Assembly (NCBI GenBank): GCA_017883235.1
Contig: JADGNY010000059.1
Coordinates: forward strand, 1-39,563
DNA from: Thermoanaerobaculia bacterium
GTDB taxonomy: Bacteria > Acidobacteriota > Thermoanaerobaculia > Gp7-AA8
Direction of reading: 5' to 3'
Length of the DNA: 39,563 nt
The notes under the pieces were generated by a model. That model searched no databases. It worked only from the letters and a program-made list of their open reading frames with translations, and was not told the DNA's origin. Positions 35,296 through 39,563 of the stretch are shown here, in pieces. Numbering within the stretch: the first letter of the stretch is position 1; the number at the start of each line of letters is the position of its first letter. The translations under genes and the position numbers were made by a program.

Positions 35296-38200
35296 TTTGC
35301 AGGTCCCTCGCCAGGGAAGAACGTCTGCTCGCGACCGACGGCCACCACCGCGGACTGGCATGCGCCTTCCCGCTTCTCACCGTAACAAATTGTGTAGACA
35401 CCCGGTGCGACCTCGACCTGCAGGCCATCGGCCACCAAACCAGGAAGCCCCTCAGCGGTCGCCAGTGCCATCAAAGAAGTGACCCCGAGAAACGACTGTC
35501 CGTCCAACGTCACAAAGGGCCACGGCGCGCCAGGACGCTGAACGATATGCAGCGAAGCAGATGCCGTTCCGACAATGATTCGTTGCGTGTCGGTGCTGCC
35601 CGCATCCAACTGACGAAGACTCGCCGGGAACCCAGGGGCAACGATCGCAGCCAGCAAGCTTCCGGTACCGCCGGGAACTCGTATGGAGAATTCCCCTGTC
35701 GGTGCGCTGAGAGCCTGACGTGGCCGCACCATACCTGCGCCGGTGTACCGAATGACGGCTCCGGCAATTGGATATCCGTCTTCGGTGAGCAGTTGGCACT
35801 TCAAGTCCACGAGCTTTCGCAGCACGAGTTGTGCTCGTGCAGGATCATCCTCGACCGCCGAATACGAGACCACATCGCTTTCAGCGCCCCGCGCAAGGGC
35901 TTGAAGCGTTACCGGGCCAGGATCGAGGCCCTTCACCTCAAATGATCCGTCCGGCAGCACGAGAGCGTCCGCGATTCCTCTGCCGTCCCGGAACACGATC
36001 ACATCCCCTTCCGCGGGCTCGCCGGCTTCATTGGTTACGCGGCCGATGGCTTTGCCGCCGGGCAATGTCACGACAACGGTAGCAACCGCTTGCTCAGATG
36101 TTCGTTTGACGTCGACGGCGACATCCTTAACGTAGAAAGTGGTTGCCGGGTTGAGAACCTGGACCTCCCACCGGCCTTCGTGCGAAAGAATCCCTTCGAA
36201 TTTCCCGGCCGCATCTCCCTTGAGGGTTATTTTGGACGAGCCGTCGTCATCCGTGAACACGAGCCGTGATTCGAATGGGGCCGAGCCCACCTTTACGGTA
36301 CCGCGAACATGAATTCTATGGATGTTCAGAAACCGCGTAGCGCCATCGGCGCTCGCTTCGACGGTCTCCCGGAGGAACGTGGAACCCTGCCGGTCAACCA
36401 CGGACAAGACGTACTTGCCCGCGTGCAGCGCGTCGTTGCGCCACTCACCCGAAAACGAAGCTGCCGATTCCGCGAGCGGCTTGCTCGAAGCAATGGCGGC
36501 ACCGCTCTCCAGACGGACAAGCCACGGCTCGCCTTCCATCGACTGCGCAGGAGTAATGAAAACATCGACGATGGCGGCTCTGGTGAGGCGAAGCGGTGAC
36601 TCCAGAAAGGATTCACGCCCGTTTTCCACCGTAATTGTCTTCACCTCGGCAGGCAGCCATCCAGGCCGGGAGACGACGAGGCGATAGACTCCTTTAGGCA
36701 CTCCGGTGAACTGAAAGAGTCCCCAACTGGACTCTTTCACCACAATGCGCCGGGGCTCCGTCCCTTGAACCGGCGATGAGGAGACCGGGAACTCCGAGGT
36801 AAGCTCAACCACAGTTTCATCGTTGCGGCCGCGTGGCATCACGATCGTTCCCGCGACGGAGGCACCGGGCTCGAACCGGATCGCGCCGAAGTCTTTCGCT
36901 TCGCCGATCGTCATGCTTACGTGCCGGAAGTACCGCGGCGCATTGTGATCGAGCGACAGGCGTAGATGAAAGCCTGCCGCGGGCAGACGACAACTCCATC
37001 GCCCGCTCGCGACGGGGCAGTCCTCCACGAATCGCAGCGCGTCGTGTTCGTCACCTGCACCGGTCAGCCGAATCTCCGCACGGAGAGGAGCCGAGACGTC
37101 TCCGACGGCAGGATCGATCGTTCCGCGAATTGTTGAAGCCGGCCAGACCGGAAGCGTAGCGGAAGCCCCCGCGTCGATGGTGATGGCAGGAGCCCAGCAT
37201 CGCGATGATTGCGCCGTGAGCTCCCATCGGCCTGGCGGCAGCTCGAGACCGCCGCCCGATTGCGTCACGCTCACAAACGGGAAGCTGAGCGTCTTGCACG
37301 CCGCTCCAGGGCACAATTGGCGTGCTTTCACGCCGCCGTCACAGGAAGCGAGGTCGATGCCCCGGCTGACCACCCGCACGGCCCCGGCCGCGTAGAGTGA
37401 CGGAGCCAGAAGCAGGAGATAGACAGCGGCCAGAGCGATGATGACCAGTAGTGCGGCGATCCACGTTCGCAACCGCGGCGCCAGGGTGCGGACATCGATA
37501 TGCCGTCGCTCCAGGGCCGCCTCCGCATTGGTGGCAGACGGATACCGGCGGCCCGGAACCGGATCGAGCAGCCGGCTGACGACGGTGGCCAGCCAGTAAG
37601 GGACATCCCGCTGAATCGATCGGATGGGGCGCGCCGGCTTGCCGATGCGCGCGATCATCGACCCGAGGGAAGACTCGCGGACGAACGGCAACTCGCCGGT
37701 CAGCATCTCGAACAACACCACGCCGAGGGAGTAGAGATCGGTGCGCTCATCGAGTTGCTGGCCGAGAGCCTGCTCGGGCGAGAGATAGTCGGCCGTCCCG
37801 ATCACGCTGCCGGCGACGGTTGCGCGCGTCTGGTCATCATCGAGAACGCGGGCCAGCCCGAAGTCGGCGAGTTTCACCGTCCCGTCGGCGGCGATCAACA
37901 CGTTCTCCGGTTTGATGTCGCGATGAATTGTTTTCAGCTCGTGCAGGGCCGTCAGTCCTCGGAGAATCTGCTTCGCGATCTCCACCGCTTCGGTGACGCC
38001 GAGGCGGATCTCGCGCCGGATCTTCTCGCGGAGCGATTCACCTTCGACGAGCTCCATCGTCAGAAATACCGTCCCGGCGTCACTGCCAAGATCGAAGACG
38101 CGAACGAGGTGGCGGCTTTGCGCGGCACGAGCGACATTCACCCCGCGGCGGAGACGGGACTCGGTGGCGGCGGAAACGCGCTCCGGCCGGATGATTTTCA

Positions 38201-38408
38201 GCGCGATGTCGTGCTTCAACTCGCGATCGGTGGCGCGATAAACGGCCGAATAGCCGCCTCGCCCGAGGAGGCCGACGATCTCGTAGCGCGCGGCGACGAC
38301 GGTGCCGGGCGGCAGCGGCTCGAAGGCCGAAGGCACCACGTCGAGCGGATCGACCGTGTCCGTGATTCGTCCGCTTCGTTCGGATGGAGTCGTCAGGGGC
38401 TCAGCCAT
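35292..38408 (-). CDS. Transmembrane Ser/Thr protein kinase with large extracytoplasmic region
   Basis: A 1038-residue PknB-type kinase. The cytoplasmic kinase domain spans about 42-300: glycine loop GRGGYSAVY (49-57), ATP Lys71 (IALKI), catalytic IHRDIKPEN (D164, N169), DFG at 182-184 and activation-segment GTADYLSPEQ. Helix C reads RLRRGVNVARAAQS, with Gly89 where the family has Glu. One transmembrane segment lies at about 316-338. The outer region (about 340-1038) is a string of beta-sandwich modules like carboxypeptidase-regulatory domains (GTVKVGSAPF, GRVTNEAGEPAEGDVIVF, LLTEDGYPIAGAVIRY), probably a sensor. It overlaps the PDZ gene downstream. A 21-bp repeat array lies about 230 bp upstream. 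Confidence 0.92.
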   Translation of the reverse strand: MAEPLTTPSERSGRITDTVDPLDVVPSAFEPLPPGTVVAARYEIVGLLGRGGYSAVYRATDRELKHDIALKIIRPERVSAATESRLRRGVNVARAAQSRHLVRVFDLGSDAGTVFLTMELVEGESLREKIRREIRLGVTEAVEIAKQILRGLTALHELKTIHRDIKPENVLIAADGTVKLADFGLARVLDDDQTRATVAGSVIGTADYLSPEQALGQQLDERTDLYSLGVVLFEMLTGELPFVRESSLGSMIARIGKPARPIRSIQRDVPYWLATVVSRLLDPVPGRRYPSATNAEAALERRHIDVRTLAPRLRTWIAALLVIIALAAVYLLLLAPSLYAAGAVRVVSRGIDLASCDGGVKARQLCPGAACKTLSFPFVSVTQSGGGLELPPGRWELTAQSSRCWAPAITIDAGASATLPVWPASTIRGTIDPAVGDVSAPLRAEIRLTGAGDEHDALRFVEDCPVASGRWSCRLPAAGFHLRLSLDHNAPRYFRHVSMTIGEAKDFGAIRFEPGASVAGTIVMPRGRNDETVVELTSEFPVSSSPVQGTEPRRIVVKESSWGLFQFTGVPKGVYRLVVSRPGWLPAEVKTITVENGRESFLESPLRLTRAAIVDVFITPAQSMEGEPWLVRLESGAAIASSKPLAESAASFSGEWRNDALHAGKYVLSVVDRQGSTFLRETVEASADGATRFLNIHRIHVRGTVKVGSAPFESRLVFTDDDGSSKITLKGDAAGKFEGILSHEGRWEVQVLNPATTFYVKDVAVDVKRTSEQAVATVVVTLPGGKAIGRVTNEAGEPAEGDVIVFRDGRGIADALVLPDGSFEVKGLDPGPVTLQALARGAESDVVSYSAVEDDPARAQLVLRKLVDLKCQLLTEDGYPIAGAVIRYTGAGMVRPRQALSAPTGEFSIRVPGGTGSLLAAIVAPGFPASLRQLDAGSTDTQRIIVGTASASLHIVQRPGAPWPFVTLDGQSFLGVTSLMALATAEGLPGLVADGLQVEVAPGVYTICYGEKREGACQSAVVAVGREQTFFPGEGPAK

Positions 38409-38635
38409 GTGGAGAGAAGGATGAAATCTTTATACACCGAAGGAGTCCTCCGCCACCACCCTGACCGCCGTCACATCGAGGTTCGAGATGGCAGTTGACC
38501 CGCTTCGTCAAATCGCTTCCGACGGCGGAAGGGGAGCATGCAAGTAAGAGCGCTGCGGCTGGGACCTCGGGGCGGCGTGAATCAAGACGGTGGTAAATTT
38601 TGCAACGAGTTTGACGAGATCTCACCAGCGTCGGC
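38409..38635. other. Upstream region of the kinase gene, no supported gene
   Basis: This 227-bp stretch should hold the kinase promoter and leader. I see no confident -35/-10 pair. A short plus-strand frame from GTG 38577 runs through part of the 21-bp repeat to TAG 38714, but it has only a weak Shine-Dalgarno and no family resemblance. Confidence 0.4.
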
Positions 38636-38782
38636 AAGATTCTCGAGGACCTCCACAAAATTCTCGAGGATCTTGAGAAAATTCTCGAGGACCTTGAGAA
38701 AATTCTCCAGGACCTAGAGAAAATTCTCTACCAGCTCTGAAAAATTGTCTCCAACCTCTGAAAACTTCTCTGCCTGCGTTGA
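38636..38782. repeat. 21-bp tandem repeat with heptad-like coding pattern, 7 copies
   Basis: Seven contiguous 21-bp units around AAAATTCTCGAGGACCTTGA plus G; copies 2-4 (38657-38719) are nearly identical and copies 5-7 decay. One plus frame reads KILEDLE heptads, a second reads RKFSRTL-type heptads, and the minus strand reads ENFLKVL heptads. Each is interrupted by stops and none has a good start. It is either a decayed coiled-coil gene or non-coding repeated sites spaced two helical turns apart. It differs in sequence and is far more AT-rich than the array at 8431-8724. Confidence 0.85.
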
Positions 38783-38926
38783 AGAACCGTTAACGCAATG
38801 GAGAGAAACGCTCCTGGTGTCTCAAAAACAGGACACTCGAAACGACTCCCTGCAGCGCCCGGCAAGCCAGCGAGACGGCGCACCAGTTGCGGCATAACCC
38901 GCTCGGCATGTTTTGAAGTACGGCCC

Positions 38927-39349
38927 TCACGGCTGCCGGACGGCGCGGCGACGGAGCGGCAGCGCGATGTCTCCGGTGAAGAGAAGGCGGTTCGGGGAGC
39001 CCGGGCCGGCGTTGCTTACTTTGTTCACCGAGGCGCTCGAAATCAAGGCCAGGGCGACGACTGCCGGGCTTGCGGACGGATGGTCCTGCAGATAGAGCGC
39101 GGCGGCGCCGGTCACGAAACCGCGGAGCGCCCGGCTGAATCGATGACCCAACCGGCCGTGATGCTTCCTCGACAATTCATCCGCGACGGAACTGATGTCG
39201 TCCACATCGTCGTTGAGCGCGACGATGTACCTCGCCGGGCCGTCGGCACTGGCATTGAGGATGGTTCGCCGGGAGGTTGCGGCGATCGCTGGGGAGCAAA
39301 GCGTGGCCATCACTACCGCGAGGTTCCAGGTTACTGATCTTCGTTTCAT
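38927..39349 (-). pseudogene. Subtilisin-like (S8) protease with the catalytic core deleted
   Basis: An open 140-residue frame. A signal peptide covers residues 1 to about 24 (LAVVMATLCSPAIA). An inhibitor-I9-type propeptide follows at about 39-78 (ARYIVALNDDVDDISSVADE, then SRALRGF). Directly at F78-V79 (about 39115) it jumps to VTGAAALYLQDHPSASPAVV and NAGPGSPNRLLFT, the region that in S8 proteases follows the catalytic Ser (GTSMATPHVTGAAALYL). Thus the Asp, His and Ser blocks, about 250-300 residues, are missing while the frame is kept. It cannot be a protease. It might still make a secreted I9-like inhibitor, but a dead gene is simpler. Confidence 0.82.
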
Positions 39350-39563
39350 CCAATTGCATTCTCGTCGGTCCGGAGACGCATATCAACAGCGTCGCCGCGA
39401 TGGCGGGATCACAGCGCGGCATAGCGGGCAACCAAACCTGGATGCATTCAAGGGCATGGCGAGCACGCCCCCTGCTCTGAAGATCGGTTTTGGGGTGGAA
39501 GGGAGCGAGGGCACACGACGACTGTACGTTCAAGGATGAACGTTGAAACGAGCATCGAGCGTC
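39350..39563. other. Window end, no recognisable gene
   Basis: Open frames exist on both strands but are compositional and show no signal peptide, motif or family pattern. The region would contain the promoter of the minus-strand protease remnant. Confidence 0.4.

Noticed and set aside
38798-39337. A 179-codon plus-strand gene
   Set aside because: It is antisense to the recognisable protease remnant and has no motif, signal peptide or Shine-Dalgarno.

Overview
The window is high-GC bacterial DNA with short intergenic gaps and many 4-base ATGA/GTGA overlaps. No rRNA, tRNA or taxonomic marker was seen. The gene mix fits a Gram-negative soil or sediment lineage such as Acidobacteriota (for example Thermoanaerobaculia or Vicinamibacteria). 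That mix includes an O-antigen/exopolysaccharide locus with a Wzt-type exporter, a beta-helix/DUF11 protein ending in an IPTL-CTERM-like sorting tail, a type B succinate dehydrogenase, a transmembrane Ser/Thr kinase with a long outer region, and many PIN-type toxin-antitoxin modules. This assignment is an inference from gene content only.

Layout. 1-8303 is a surface-polysaccharide locus: a two-domain GT2-GT4 glycosyltransferase, a GT4 enzyme, a WbaP-type initiating sugar-phosphate transferase, another glycosyltransferase, an O-antigen ligase/polymerase-like membrane protein and a small TPR-like protein. 8304-11757 is accessory DNA: a 21-bp GC-rich minisatellite, an antitoxin with a frameshifted PIN toxin, three unrecognised small genes and a 329-bp inverted-repeat element. 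11758-16123 holds a secreted von Willebrand A protein, divergent from an ABC-2 exporter. 16305-17002 is an intact RHH/PIN toxin-antitoxin pair. 17108-19361 is a Wzm/Wzt polysaccharide exporter. 19485-26210 encodes three secreted proteins: the beta-helix/DUF11/IPTL-CTERM protein, an S9A oligopeptidase and a second beta-helix/DUF11-like protein. 26317-33410 on the minus strand carries ahcY, an AT-hook DNA-binding protein, a UshA-like phosphohydrolase and sdhCAB. 33538-34860 is a cluster of decayed toxin-antitoxin modules. 34864-38408 is a transmembrane Ser/Thr kinase overlapping a secreted PDZ protein. 38409-39563 holds a second 21-bp tandem repeat and a subtilisin-like protease gene that has lost its catalytic core.

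Working together. The WbaP-type enzyme and glycosyltransferases would build lipid-linked sugar chains. Wzm/Wzt exports one class of chain, and the ligase-like protein may attach or polymerise chains. The IPTL-CTERM-like tail suggests an extracytoplasmic sorting system of the kind often found with such exopolysaccharide genes, although no exosortase lies in the window.

The best leads are: (1) three of four PIN toxins are broken by different lesions while every antitoxin frame is intact; (2) the protease remnant joins its inhibitory propeptide in frame to its C-terminal tail; (3) the kinase has Gly in place of the near-invariant helix-C Glu; (4) an intrinsic-terminator hairpin sits inside the apparent 5' coding end of the phosphohydrolase; (5) there are two unrelated 21-bp tandem repeats. 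I did not find a clearly new multi-gene system.
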